Source: Progne subis subis (taxonomy: Eukaryota > Chordata > Aves > Passeriformes > Hirundinidae). From it: DNA of 64,000 nucleotides. Shown here in pieces: positions 25,401 to 35,935 of this stretch. Location: positions 1,612,001 through 1,676,000 of the forward strand of contig JAKJHU010000075.1 in assembly GCA_022316685.1 (NCBI GenBank), read 5' to 3'. A model generated the notes under the pieces. It had not been told where the DNA came from. It saw only the letters and a program-made list of their open reading frames with translations, and made no database searches. The number at the start of each line of letters is the position of its first letter. Position 1 is the first letter of the stretch. A program made the position numbers and the translations under genes.

Positions 25401-26985
25401 TTACTGAATGTGAGGATTTCGTTCCTCAAACAGGAGGCTTGGCCTCTTCTGCTGATTGAATAGGTTGCTGAACCTCTATGGTCTCTGCTGAGATACTTGC
25501 ATAGTGACTGTGCTCAGTCCCCACTCGCTCAGGCTGGTGCAGGTGGTGTTCTGTGTGTGTGCATTTATCTCCACAGCGGTTGTGAAGACAATTCAACGGT
25601 GACTATTGGCAACTCAAAACACTTTAGATGTGCACATGCTCCTTGTAGCTGGAGTAAAGCTGTAAGCAAAGAGATACAAGTCCAGAGTGATATCAGAGAT
25701 CTGACTGCTGGCCTGTGTTTGCAGAGAGTGGAGGTGAGGTCAAATCTCAAAATGAGCCAGGAGAAAACTGGACAGAGGAGTTTTATGATAATTGGTGATA
25801 AAGTTCATACTGCTAGTGCTGGCTAGCAACTGAAGAGTCGTTTCATAGAAATTTTTGGGTTTTTTCTAAACTTCCTGCAAAATAAATAATCCAAACCTAT
25901 TTAGTCACAGCAATGCCAAATGTGCAAAGAGGGTGCCAATGCAACTTCTGATTGCCCACCAGATAGAACTCCAATCTGAACTACCAAGAAACCATATTTT
26001 GTATTAGTTTTCAAATACTCATCAGATGTGAAGACTTTCAGGTGGAAGATGTTGACTTTCATTTACTGGATTTACAAATTGTTGGTATTTTTCAAGGGAA
26101 TGTTTCCAAATTGTTCAGCATACATATTTTTTCTCAGCTCCAGAGAACAGCTGGTAGAAACTGTTGGAAAATTTCTACAAGGGATGTAGCTGGGCTTTTA
26201 AGGGTTATACATTTCACTCTACTTCAATTGCATAAAAAATTCAGTGTTTGACCTTGTTAACTATGTTTAATCTATATTCTATTGATGCATTATCCAAGTC
26301 TGTCTTCCTCTCCCACAGCTGCTCTACCTATACTAAATTCTTATTTTTTGAAGTAACAAACTGCCCCTGGAAGTCTCTCTCAAGTTAAGTGAGGTGACTT
26401 CAAATCTGAAATACCATGAAGTAATAGCTTTCAAACTCAGAATAGTACCTTTAATCTAATTAAGTATAGTAATAATTTATCTAGCCTTGACTTGACTCTC
26501 CTTGTTTCAGTCATAATAGTCTCTGTCTTTCAGTAGACATCAAGTGCAAAAGAGATGTTTTAGCCAAGAAGAAAATTTGGCACATAAACTGATAAAATTC
26601 CCAAGCAAAAATATTTTATTTTGATATCAAGAACAGGAGTAAGTGGTCAAAGACAAGAGGATGGGAAATGGGAAAGCTACCTTGCAAAAATATAGTAAAA
26701 ATATTTTAGCTAGGCTTACATTCCTTCTGGTTGTGTCTGTTATCTGGGGACAGTGATGTTTAACTCAGTGATTTACAAGACAGCTGCATAAATTAGTTCC
26801 TACAGCCCTGGTCCAAGCTGTGGCCATGCTGGGAGTACCAAAGAGCAGGATGGGGTATACCTGAATGGAGACAACCTCCTATGTGTGCAGGTTCTCATGC
26901 TTTTTCCTTCATCTGGGTTGCTCATCCATATTTTTGCCCATCGCTAGAGCAGAAATATTTCAGAAATAAATCCCGTTTCCCTGAC

Positions 26986-27336
26986 TGTTGTAATGCATTA
27001 ATTGGGTTTATATTTCATTGGACTTGGAATGCTCTTTTCTATCTGTCCTTGCCCAGCAGTGCCCATCCTCCACACTGAGATGTAACCTAATCCTGTTCCC
27101 TCCTGCTTCTCCCTGATCAGGTGGTGTCTCTGGGCCCTGCCTCTGGGCCGTGCTCTGGGGAAAAAGCCACGGCAGGGGAGGGGCCAGGTGTCTCTGGCAT
27201 TGGCGAGTCATCAGGAAAGGTCTCCAGCAAGCAGAGCAGGACTTAAGAAAAAAAGCTGTAATACTCAACCCAATGTTAGAGAGCCAGACTCTTCTTTTGC
27301 CATCGGTGTCCGTCTAATCTCCTGGGGAAAATTACA
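26986..27336 (+). mobile_element. 5' LTR of class II endogenous retrovirus
   Basis: This 351-bp block begins TGTTGTAATGCATTAATTGG and ends GGGGAAAATTACA, so its ends are TG...CA. It aligns along its whole length to the block at 29916-30269. My hand alignment gives roughly 38-40 substitutions plus small indels, near 89% identity. The polyadenylation signal seen in the 3' copy is changed to an A-run here (about 27245-27252). The 6 bp before it (CCTGAC) and the 6 bp after the 3' LTR (TTTGAT) agree at three of six positions, all differences being C/T. That is compatible with an aged 6-bp target duplication but does not prove it. Confidence 0.85.
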
Positions 27337-27338
27337 TC

Positions 27339-27356
27339 TGGCACACAACGTGCGGC
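27339..27356 (+). promoter_or_regulatory. retroviral primer binding site, tRNA-Lys-like
   Basis: Two bases after the 5' LTR the sequence reads TGGCACACAACGTGCGGC. The TGG start, the 2-nt spacing and the CAACGTG core are what is expected for the 3' end of tRNA-Lys (the 1,2 isoacceptor) used by betaretrovirus-like (ERVK) elements, with about three mismatches. This site would prime minus-strand DNA synthesis. The tRNA match is recalled and should be checked against avian tRNA-Lys. Confidence 0.7.
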
Positions 27357-27988
27357 TTGAAGCCACAAAAGGTTCCCAAAAAGCTGGAAGAACCACTCGG
27401 GAGCATGTGGCCGAGGAATCTCACGCAGGTACGTAGCCCACCCATGCAGAGACAGACCCGTCAGGCTTGGTGTTCGCTGTGGAGTCTCCAAAACACAGGA
27501 TTCTACAGGCCAGGGCTGCACTTTTCTCCCTTGGACTCAAAAACCCCATCAGAGCGCTGCAAAGAAGCCCCCTGAATGGCAAGTTTTTCCAGGGAAGGTG
27601 ACCACATGTTCGTGGAAATATGACCCTGGGATCAGAGACTGGCAGCTCTTTTTGCACTAAAAAAGGTCAGTCTTCAGGCAAAAGGAGTGGTTGGGAAAGA
27701 AAGGAAAGGAACATTGGAATTTTGGTATTACTTTCGGTTTTCTAAGGGAAAATCTTTTTCAGAGGTGGGATTCCTCAGGGAAAAGGGTTTTTTCCTCTAT
27801 CGGGGAAGGTTTTGCTTTCAGAATAAACCTTCAAAGTGCTTTAAATAGCACGCTTCTTTTGGCAGCCTTGGAGGGGTGGAAAAGGAAGCTGTTTCTCCTT
27901 TTGGCTTTTTTTCTCTCCAGCAAGTTTTTTCCTTTCAGTTTCTCAGTCACAATAAAGAGGACACAGAAACTCAAAATCTGAGCCAAAA
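27357..27988 (+). other. retroviral leader region
   Basis: About 630 bp between the primer site and the putative gag start. Retroviral splice-donor and packaging signals normally lie here, but I could not identify a specific one. Open frames in this stretch on both strands look incidental. Confidence 0.5.
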
Positions 27989-28184
27989 ATGGGTGCTAGG
28001 CTGTCTGTTCCTCACAAGAGTCTATTATTACATTTTATATGTCTTGAATAATGACGAGACCCATTATTCAAAGAAACAGCTGAAAAAATTAACCCTGCGG
28101 TTATTTTCTCAGTTTCCACACTTATCATTAGAGCAAAGAAGCTCCCCAGAATTCTGGGAGGCTATAACAAAAAAGTATAGTTGA
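27989..28184 (+). pseudogene. gag: gag matrix region remnant, frame-broken
   Basis: An ATG at 27989 opens MGARLSV, which has the glycine at position 2 and serine at position 6 expected of an N-myristoylated matrix protein. That frame stops after 20 codons. From about 28010 a different frame (in phase with an open stretch ending at TGA 28182-28184) carries matrix-like sequence with YYYILYVLNNDETHYSKKQL and FPHLSLEQRSSPEFWEAITK. The simplest reading is an indel near 28010 in an old matrix coding region. The matrix would direct Gag to the membrane; this copy cannot do so. Assignment is by pattern and position. Confidence 0.7.
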
Positions 28185-28448
28185 ATCTGGCTCCTCTAAC
28201 AATAAAGAAGATGCAAATTTTGCTTTTTATAGCTTAAAAATTAAGTTTGCATTGCAAAAGCAAAATAAAAAGGGAAAAAAAGCCAGTTCTTTGTGAATTT
28301 TCCCCAGTTTGTACCTCTGCAGGCAGTCCGAGCACTCAAACCTCCTATCTTAGTGATCCCCAGGTGGGGGGGGGTCACAAGATGGAGGGGATTCCTTTGT
28401 CCAAAATGGCCAAAGCCATGTGCTCCCGAGCCATGAGGAGTCTCTCCC
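28185..28448 (+). pseudogene. decayed gag segment after matrix
   Basis: Stops and frame changes run through this stretch in all three + frames. It includes a G10 run near 28366-28375 that may have slipped. It sits where the region between matrix and the proline-rich segment of a class II gag would be. Confidence 0.45.
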
Positions 28449-29750
28449 TTGGTCTGTCCCTCCTTCCTGCAATCCCTTCTTCTCCACAGACCCCTCCTTC
28501 CCTTCGGTGCCGCCCCCAGCACTGTCCTCTCCTCTGACTCTGCCCCTACCCTCAAACCTCTGCCCTCCGACTCCTCCCCTTGTGTCTCAAGCCTCCAGCC
28601 CCTCCCTGCCCCTGGTTCCTACGGTTTACCCGCCCACAGTCCGTGTTCCGCGCCCCAGAGTGGGTGGAGGGGGAGAGCCGGGAACCCGGCAGCAGGAAGC
28701 GACCCCGACTTTTCTGCCACCCCTTTCACATATCAACAGTCAAAAAGAGGGAGTGCTGTCCACAGTAATTGTGACCCCTTCCCCCAACAAGCGATTCAGG
28801 GTTTATGCAAAGCTCAGGCCAAATTCAAATATGAAAGAGAATACTTTTGCAACTGTTTAAAAGCAAAGTTAGCAAGAAATATTACAGTTCCCTTTGACCT
28901 CCAAAAAGATTTACTTCCGGAGCTTTGGCAAAATCCTGAAACAGCTGTTGGTAAAAAGAATCTGCCAATTCAATTAGCAACCCAGTCCGGTAAGTCTTTC
29001 CAACCTTATAGTAAAATAGAGCAGCTTCCATCAGAACCTTTAGTAATATTTGTGGAGCGATTAACACGAGCTATCGAGTTACAGGTTAAGAATGAAGGAG
29101 CCCAGGAACAGGTCCTGGAGGAGATGGCTCTGGCCGATGCAAACGAACGGTGCAAGGCAGCTAACCTCAGCCTGTTCATGGAACCAGCTCCAACTTTACA
29201 TGACAGGCTCCAGGTGTGTGCCAGGAAGATTCCCTTCATAAAAGCTCATGAAAACCACAATTCCAGAGTCAAGCCACCACAAAAAGCTGCTGCAGGCACC
29301 GTGTTTCCTGTACCTGTGATACAGCCACAGCCCAAGAGAAGAACAACGTGTCTCCCGTGCAATCAGGCTGGACATTGGGCATCTCAGTGCCCTTTAAAGA
29401 AGCAATTTCTGGACTTTCGGGACGATGGGGGCAGGAGGTCTCAAAGGTCTAAAGGGAATTTTTCAAAGAAACTAGAAAATGTAAATGTTAAACTAAATAA
29501 TCCTGCTTTAACCAGTTCTGCCTTTCAGCAAAAGTCTCCAGATAAGATAATAAAGGATCCAGCGACCAGAGAAACAAAAAGTCCTCGTGATCAGGTCACC
29601 TGGGGTCGTGGGTACGCCTATGTGTCCACTCCCCCCGGTCTCAAGTGGGTGCCAGCTGAGTGGGTGAAACCTTTCATCCCTAAAACTGCAAAACCATCTG
29701 CAGAGGGCCCACAAGTGGCCAGAGCTGCCTGGAGGAGGAGAAAGCGCTGA
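28449..29750 (+). pseudogene. 433-codon retroviral frame: capsid-zinc knuckle-integrase tail
   Basis: An uninterrupted frame in the deleted provirus. Residues 1-90 are proline/serine rich. An overlapping frame (28420-28860) is also proline rich and may be the original one here. Residues about 115-160 look like the start of a class II capsid (ICK-type AIQGLCKAQAKF and NITVPFDLQKDLLPELW). Residues 192-205 match the major homology region pattern (Q192, E196, F201, R204, L205) and run into a capsid C-terminal-like helix (LEEMALADANERCKAA). The capsid therefore appears shortened in the middle. Residues 301-314 form one CX2CX4HX4C zinc knuckle (C301, C304, H309, C314); class II Gags usually have two. 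Residues 384-411 (WGRGYAYVSTPPGLKWVP) resemble the C-terminal DNA-binding end of integrase, so protease, RT and most of integrase are gone and Gag reads straight into the end of pol. The frame opens with TTG and its first in-frame ATG is residue 226, so translation as a whole is doubtful. It ends in a basic ARAAWRRRKR. Confidence 0.7.
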
Positions 29751-29900
29751 ACCTTCTCCTTCTAATTATTGTTATTCCTTGACAGTGTCTTTCTAAACAG
29801 TTTGCACTAAAGGTCATTTTTCTTTTGCAACTTTAAAGGTACTCAAGATCCGAACTCTGAGCATCTCCCACGAACCAAGCCTTCCTCCTTCTTAATTTAA
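29751..29900 (+). other. residual sequence between pol end and polypurine tract
   Basis: About 150 bp where env should be. No envelope domain is visible, so env is essentially absent. The env-to-3' region has collapsed to this spacer. Confidence 0.55.
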
Positions 29901-29915
29901 TAAGAAAAGGGGAAA
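29901..29915 (+). promoter_or_regulatory. polypurine tract
   Basis: AAGAAAAGGGGAAA abuts the TG of the 3' LTR. Position and composition are those of the retroviral plus-strand primer. Confidence 0.8.
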
Positions 29916-30269
29916 TGTTGTAATGCGTTAATTGGGTTTATATTTCATTGGATTTGTAGTGTTCTTTTCTAGCTGTCCTTGCCCATCAGTGCCCATCCCC
30001 CACATTGAAATGTAACCCAGCCCCGTTCCCTCCCGCTTCTCCCTGATTCTGTGGTGTCTCTGGGCCCTGCCTCTGGGCCCTGCCCCTGGGGAAAAAGCCA
30101 CGGCAAGGGAGGGGCCAGGGCTCTCTGGCATCAGCGAGTCATCAGGAAAGGTCTCCAGCAAGCAGAGCAGGACTTAAGAATAAAAGCTGTAATATCCCAC
30201 CCGGTGCTAGAGAGCCAGACTCTTCTTTTGCTATTGGCAGCCGTCTAATCTCGTGGGGAAAACCTAACA
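29916..30269 (+). mobile_element. 3' LTR of class II endogenous retrovirus
   Basis: This 354-bp block begins TGTTGTAATGCGTTAATTGG and ends GGGGAAAACCTAACA. It pairs with 26986-27336. It keeps an AATAAA polyadenylation signal at 30179-30184 (in CTTAAGAATAAAAGCTG). It could in principle still end transcripts on the + strand. Confidence 0.85.
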
Positions 30270-31527
30270 TTTGATTCCAGTAGCCCAAAGTGACATTGGC
30301 AGCTTAGTATAAACCTCAGCACCAGACTTTTTTAGTTTGTCTTCCACAGTCTTTCTTTTGATAGGTTTATTAATTTCTAGTTATCATATAAACACACAGC
30401 CAAAGTCAACACAGCTGGTAAGGTCTTATCCATGCCCTACTCTAGAAACCTTTCCAGCATGCCCAGGTTCTTGCTTTGGACTTCTCTCCCATTCTGCCAA
30501 AGGCAATTCCAGGGCACAGGGAACAGACACAAGGTCTTGCTTCAAAGTTGTTCCCTTGATCCGCTCTGCACTCATCTGAGTTTGCTCATGGTTCTGATAT
30601 CGAGTCTCCTGCTGCAGTTTTTGGCTGCTGTTCAGAAGACAGCATTTATTCCAAGTTTTTTCCTTTTTCCTTTTTTTCCTTCACATCAGACTTTGTACTT
30701 GAAACAACTGTCTTCTAGTACTTTATAGGACATAGGAAATCCTCATCAGAGGTTTAACAGTTTCTAGTCTATATTGGGGTTTTTGGGTTTGGGGTTTTTT
30801 TTCCCCTCTTTAAATATAATACTGAAAAAGAACATCTTAAATGTCCCTGTATGGATTTGCAAAACATTTACAGCACTGAAAAACCTTTACAGTTTCCAGC
30901 ACTGTTGCCATATCTTTGATCTGGACCTGGGACTACTCCAATAAACACATTCTCTGTGCATGATGCACTGTATTTCTTTTTCACCTGGCCTCTTCCATTT
31001 AAATTCTTTTTTACATTGCTTTGAACTCTTTAATATTACTAAGTGTTATGCTCTAACCAGTCCATATTGCTTGTTGTCTGTTTCTCAGTACAGTCATATC
31101 AATCAAAGAATAATAGAAAAAGGTTTATTGGGAAGATATGAATGAAAATTCTTTGAGATGAGAAGAAAAAGTAGCCTAAATCTCTTGGGATTTGCTTTAG
31201 AGCTATGTAAAGTACATGTATTTTCTGATGATGAATGTTACATTTTAAAGAAGTGCATTAGTCTTGCCAGAAGTCTCAGTGTAGGACACGACTGGTTCAG
31301 TAATAAGCGTGACAGTACAAATAAGGCTCTGCATCCAATAGTTCAGAGCAGGCATAGCATCAGAACTCTATGTCAGAATAAATATTCCACACTCAGAGCC
31401 CATATCCAATGTATGTAATGCTGATCTGTGAGATACACCAACCATTTCTCTGCTCCATTGGAATTCCAGGCTTTAAACTGAAATAGCAATCAGAAATTAA
31501 GGTTATCAAGCAGCATGTCAGGAAAAA

Positions 31528-31613
31528 AACAAAACCAAAACAAAACAAAAAAAAAATAAACAAACACCCCCCCCCCCCCCCCCCAACTACAAACAAACAA
31601 AAAAAAGCACCCA
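31528..31613. repeat. CAAAA-rich tract with an 18-base C run
   Basis: AAACAAAACCAAAACAAAAC is followed by an A-run, then 18 consecutive C (31567-31584), then CAAACAAAC. The length of the C run may be an assembly guess, since such runs are hard to sequence. Confidence 0.8.
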
Positions 31614-32879
31614 AATAACTGCAGAAGAATAGATAGACTCTTGAAAAGAAAAAATATATAAACTATTCAGGAACACAACAACCACTGACTAATTTTTTCT
31701 TGACATGATCTGTATTCATGATAAAATAAGACATTTGAAAAAATTTTGAAGTATCTTATGCCAGGAAGGAAGACTTTTTTCCAGTAAATTCGTTTGTGTG
31801 ATCTTAAATGAGGTAGGCATATTTGAAAATTCCAGTTACCTTCTAAACCCTTACAGCTTTTTGCAGACATGAATGCATTGTTTTTCCACAGTACACCTAG
31901 AAAGTCAGCCAACAGGATGCTCAGATTTATCTGACTGGATGCAGATGTTTGCATCTGAGTTGGTCTTATCTAGGAAGGACTTAACAGGTGAAATGCATCT
32001 GGAAATAAGTATTTCCTTCCAAAAGGTATGTTTCTATACATGCTACGAGAGCCAAATGCCATGAGTGCCTCTTTCTTTTCTCTGATTGTGAAAAGAGAAA
32101 TATGTGAGTAACCCAGGTACTGCCAATGTTCTTATGGTAGACATTTCAAGTCAGGTAGGATGAATTCCAATTCCAGAATCACTTCCAGACAACATATCCC
32201 ATACCTTAGAGCAATCATCAGTCTTCATTTGATGGTAAAACAAAGACAGGAGTCTCTCACATCTTTTATCTTTTTAAAGCAATGGTGGTAATGGCAAAGA
32301 GCATGACCCAGCCAACAAATTTCGCTTTCTTATGCATCTTCCTGTGTCACAGGGCCAGGGACAAGAAAAAAGTCAATACAATATAGTTACCTACCACAAA
32401 ACCCTCTGTCTTTGAAGCTATTGTCTTTGTTTTTCCCCTTTCTGACAAGAACTGCACATTTTCCCAGAAAGCACAAACATAACAGGTCACCATTTTGTTC
32501 AGTTTTTGTTTGGATTTTATATTAGAGTTATATTAATACCAAATAATCCTAGTAGATAAGGAGGCGTTTTGCCTTCTGGGATATTGCTCCTATTCCCAGT
32601 TTCCTCATAGGTTAAAAAGTGTTCAGCTGCACTCATTGTCATGTTTGCATCATTTGTTAGTGCTCCCAAATGTGCTGCCTTTTAAGCTTTTTTCCCTCTT
32701 TTACCACGTTTGGCTGCAGTCTCCATTTCATCCTCGGTGCAGTAGTGAAGTTGTCTTGTGCAACATGGGGAATTCCTGTCTGGTTTGGGGATGTCTCCTG
32801 GGTAAAACATGCGATGATTTGTCATTCAGAGTGTGCTACAAATTGGAAGCCTTATTACACCTGACAGCTGTTGCTGGGG

Positions 32880-33010
32880 GGCAGCTGTGGGGAGGGAAGA
32901 GTTGTCCCAGGCTCGAGGGAGCAAGCGGAGCTATCGGTGCCCACGCGGCCACGCCGCGCTCCAGCCTCGTCCAGGGCTGCGCTGGTCCCACCACACATGG
33001 CTCCAGTGCC
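32880..33010. other. isolated CpG-dense patch
   Basis: Around 32925-32985 there are about nine CpGs in 63 bp, in a window otherwise poor in CpG. Frames are open here on both strands only because of high GC. No exon or repeat end is recognised. It could be a remnant of a GC-rich retroelement or a small unmethylated element. Confidence 0.4.
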
Positions 33011-33426
33011 CACCACCCCTGTGTCTTTTAACTTCATATATTGCAGCACCTTAAACTAGGATTCCCTTTAGAATAAAGCAGGGACAAATGGGAAATATTC
33101 TTTTTCTTTCCAAAGTACTCTGCTTTCCAACAAGGTACTCTCCTTCCACAGTCAGTAAATTCCAGATTAAGAGTATGATACACTTGCTAAGTCCTTGTTA
33201 GAGTGTAACAGTTTAATCCTTTTTTTAAACTAGGAAAGAATAAAGCAAATACAAATTTTTAATTTTCCAATAATAAAGTGACTATAAAAGATAATACAGC
33301 TCCAAATAATAGGTTTCATTGTTTTTATCTAATAATTTTTTTCCCACTGCAATAGCTCATAGGAATGAAGCTCATGTCTCTGAAAAGTATCCTTGTTGAC
33401 TTATATATTTAGGAAAATTTAGGTCC

Positions 33427-33432
33427 TTGAAG
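33427..33432. repeat. 6-bp target site duplication, left copy
   Basis: TTGAAG immediately before the LTR; exact copy at 33820-33825. Six bases is the usual size for class II (ERVK-like) integration. Confidence 0.75.
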
Positions 33433-33819
33433 TGTCGCCGAGACACACAAGCAGTCACACGCAGATAAGTATTTGCAAGCAGAGTTTCTTCCAGCTACTC
33501 CTGAGAGAGCGGAGAGCGAAGGAAGACTCCTCTTTGTTTATTCTTTACTTTTTTATACATTTTTGGATCTGGCAGAAGATTGGCCCTCTGGGTTTCCACC
33601 CCTCAGCCTCAGTGGCCAGACCCACTGTCAGTTACAGTTGCTCTTCAGGTTAGAAATATGCAAACAAAGGACAAAGAATGAGAAACAAAGGGTTTGTTTA
33701 TGTTACATCTATGGGAAAGGTAGAAAACTGCTCCTAACATTGTACAGCAACCAAAAGATCTGACTCCATTATGAATTACAAGAAAGCTAATAAGAAAGCT
33801 CAGAAAAAACAGGGTAACA
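33433..33819 (-). mobile_element. ERVK-like solo LTR (antisense)
   Basis: This 387-bp block starts TGTCGCCGAGACACACAAG and ends AGGGTAACA on the + strand, with TG...CA ends and perfect TTGAAG duplications outside. On the minus strand a TATA-like box (near 33554-33547) and a polyadenylation signal (TTTATT on + at 33537-33542) lie in the expected order. Its U5 end resembles that of the LTR at 56538 (both have ACACACAAG about 10 bp inside). No viral interior remains. Confidence 0.85.
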
Positions 33820-33825
33820 TTGAAG
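33820..33825. repeat. 6-bp target site duplication, right copy
   Basis: TTGAAG, identical to 33427-33432. Confidence 0.75.
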
Positions 33826-35033
33826 TAGCATATAGGATACCCATTGAAGTAACTGGGAAACTGCTGTTTCTCTTTCATATCTCCTGTGCAATACACTAAT
33901 TTCTTCATGCATGATTGTTTTTCTATGCTCTGCTTGTGATCTTGATCTTATTTTATTTATTCCTTGCTCTGAAACATGTTTACCTCCTGACTGACTCTTA
34001 ATTTAAGTATGTAGAATAGAGTAAAGCTGAACTGAGCAAAACTGAATAGAAGAGACTGAGCATATTAATTAACATAGGTTATTTTAACATTTATTACATT
34101 TTAAAGTGCACTTCATTCATATGCATATTTTACCTTTTCTCTGTAATCATAATGACCAAACCACTATTTTCTCTTCTTAAAAAAAGAAAAGTCTTGAATA
34201 TTGGATGATTTCAAGACACTTGTAAGTAGTGCGAATTCTTATGAAGTGTGTCAGAAATTGTGAAACTCGCAGTGCTGTTTAGAGTAGTAAGATTTCACCA
34301 GTTCTTGTCAAATGATAAGAAATGAGACTCCCTCAGCCTTCTTTTTTTATTTGGAAAAATAAGGAAAAAACCACAAGATTGTATTTTTAATGGTTTGTAC
34401 CAAGCTTGGCTAAAAATACATAGATTAACGTATTTCTTTTGGAGAAGTAATCCCAAGTCCTTTGTCTGGACTGCTGAGTGTGGCAGTGCTGGGTAACAGA
34501 GAGGCATTGCAAACACTGAAGAAATAAGGGTTTGGCCTTCTTTCAAATTGTGTCTATAAACTGGAATCTTTTCTTGGCTGATTTTGTCTGATCAGACATC
34601 ATCTGTATGGTCTCCCTCTGCATTCAGCAGAGAGAAATAATCACCTCCAGGCACATCCTATTTTGTCAGCTGAAATGCTCTCTCTGGGTGCCTGCATGTC
34701 TCCATGGAGGGTTCCTTGATGATTGCTGAGAATAGATAGGCAGCTTTTGCAAAGGAAAAATATGGATGAGATGGATCTCTCTTAACTGTTCTTAGGGGGA
34801 AGGAGCCCTGCCCCCACCCCAAGCCAGTGAAACCTGCTACAATAACTCATCCAGGCTTTCAACAGTCAGGATGCTGGTGATCCTGCATTCCTTCGGACAT
34901 GATGTGGAGAGCTTCAAAGGGAGCTTGCTCTTCACTCAGACTTCAGCAAAAATGCCAGGTCAAAGGTTGAGGGTTTGTAAACTAATAATCCCCAGATGAC
35001 AGAACAGGAGCCCTTACCAATATTCTTTCCCTA

Positions 35034-35057
35034 TTTTTTTTTTTTTTTTTTTTTTTT
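35034..35057. repeat. T24 homopolymer
   Basis: 24 consecutive T on the + strand. It may be an A-tail of an antisense insertion, but no retrotransposed body is recognisable next to it. Confidence 0.8.
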
Positions 35058-35341
35058 GATTCCTTTATTTCAAAGGAACTATGTCAAAAAATGGTCAAAG
35101 GAAGAGGAAGACAATTTTTAATGCAAGCAACAATGCTGTGAATATCTTGGGTAAGGAGGGAAGAAATACATACACATTTTCACATATATATTTTAGAAGA
35201 GAATGTGCATGAGCCTAGAAGAAGACCCTCACGGTTCAACTCACTAAAGACTGTATTGGCATTTGCAATAGTGTTAATTTTTTAAAATTTCTGTCTATCT
35301 TCTTTTAATTGTCTTGGAGCCATCTGAATTGCATAATGAAA

Positions 35342-35506
35342 TTTAAAAACCAAAAACAAACAAACAAACAAACAAACAAACAAACAAAAACCAAAACAAA
35401 AATGACCAAAAAAAAAACCAAACAAAAAACCCAACCCCCCAAAAAACCTAAAAAAACAGAAACAAAAACAAAAACCGAAACAACAACAACAAAAAAAACC
35501 ACCAAG
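35342..35506. repeat. CAAA/CAAAAA tract, 165 bp
   Basis: The longest CAAA tract in the window. A regular (CAAA)n core at 35357-35388 is followed by irregular A-rich units with CCCAACCCCCC. It creates an artificial Lys/Thr/Gln-rich + frame and a Phe/Val/Cys-rich minus frame. Confidence 0.8.
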
Positions 35507-35935
35507 GAATTCAGCTGATATCCCCACTTTTATTATGTGAGCTATTAAAAATACATAAGACAAAGCAGATTCTGGATGAAAAATTCAGTACCCAGTCTAT
35601 ACACAGGTCTGCTTCACTAACACAAGACTTAGATATTTCATATGGGAGACTTTGTAGACACGGGAATGTAAATGGAAGTTTTCCAACAACCAAGATTCTG
35701 AAATAGTCTTTAGGAGAGCACTTTCCAGCCAGAGGCATCTATCTCTTAGCCAGACATCCCAACCCCTGCAAGATCAGAAGTTTATCTCCAGGAAGTTTTC
35801 TCCAGCCCAAGCTCTCACAGCTCGAGTACCCCCAGCTCTGAAGAAACATGAGACAAAGCAGCTCACTCCTTCACCCCTGGGCTCATGGTACTTGCTCTGT
35901 GAAGGAATTTCTTTACTGCTGGTTTTTTCTGTATG

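Larger units (their letters stand above)
20202..26979. other. unique DNA, no gene seen
   Basis: About 6.8 kb between the solo LTR and the retrovirus. It contains simple tracts at 20226-20271 (CCAAA) and 22352-22415 (CCAAC/CAAAA with C8 near 22381). A block around 23920-24060 has several TAAT/ATTA cores and a CTAATCCTAATGAG segment, which could be regulatory. No frame has a recognisable domain; 25497-25826 (109 codons) has no ATG-supported exon structure that I can defend. Confidence 0.5.
30276..33426. other. unique DNA with simple tracts and one CpG-rich patch
   Basis: About 3.15 kb without a supported gene. It contains a T/G-rich tract at 30772-30806, a CAAAA plus C18 tract at 31528-31613 and a CpG-dense patch at 32920-32985. 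Confidence 0.5.
33826..35935. other. unique DNA with T24 and long CAAA tract
   Basis: About 2.1 kb. It holds a run of 24 T at 35034-35057 and the 165-bp CAAA tract at 35342-35506. No supported gene. Confidence 0.55.

Noticed and set aside
32221..32290. CAGGAGTCTCTCACA segment similar to GGGAGTCTCTCACA at 48619
   Set aside because: The match is too short to define a repeat, and no LTR ends or duplications were found at 32.2 kb.
35282..35563. Cys/Phe-rich hydrophobic minus-strand frame
   Set aside because: Translation of the CAAA tract; no other support.
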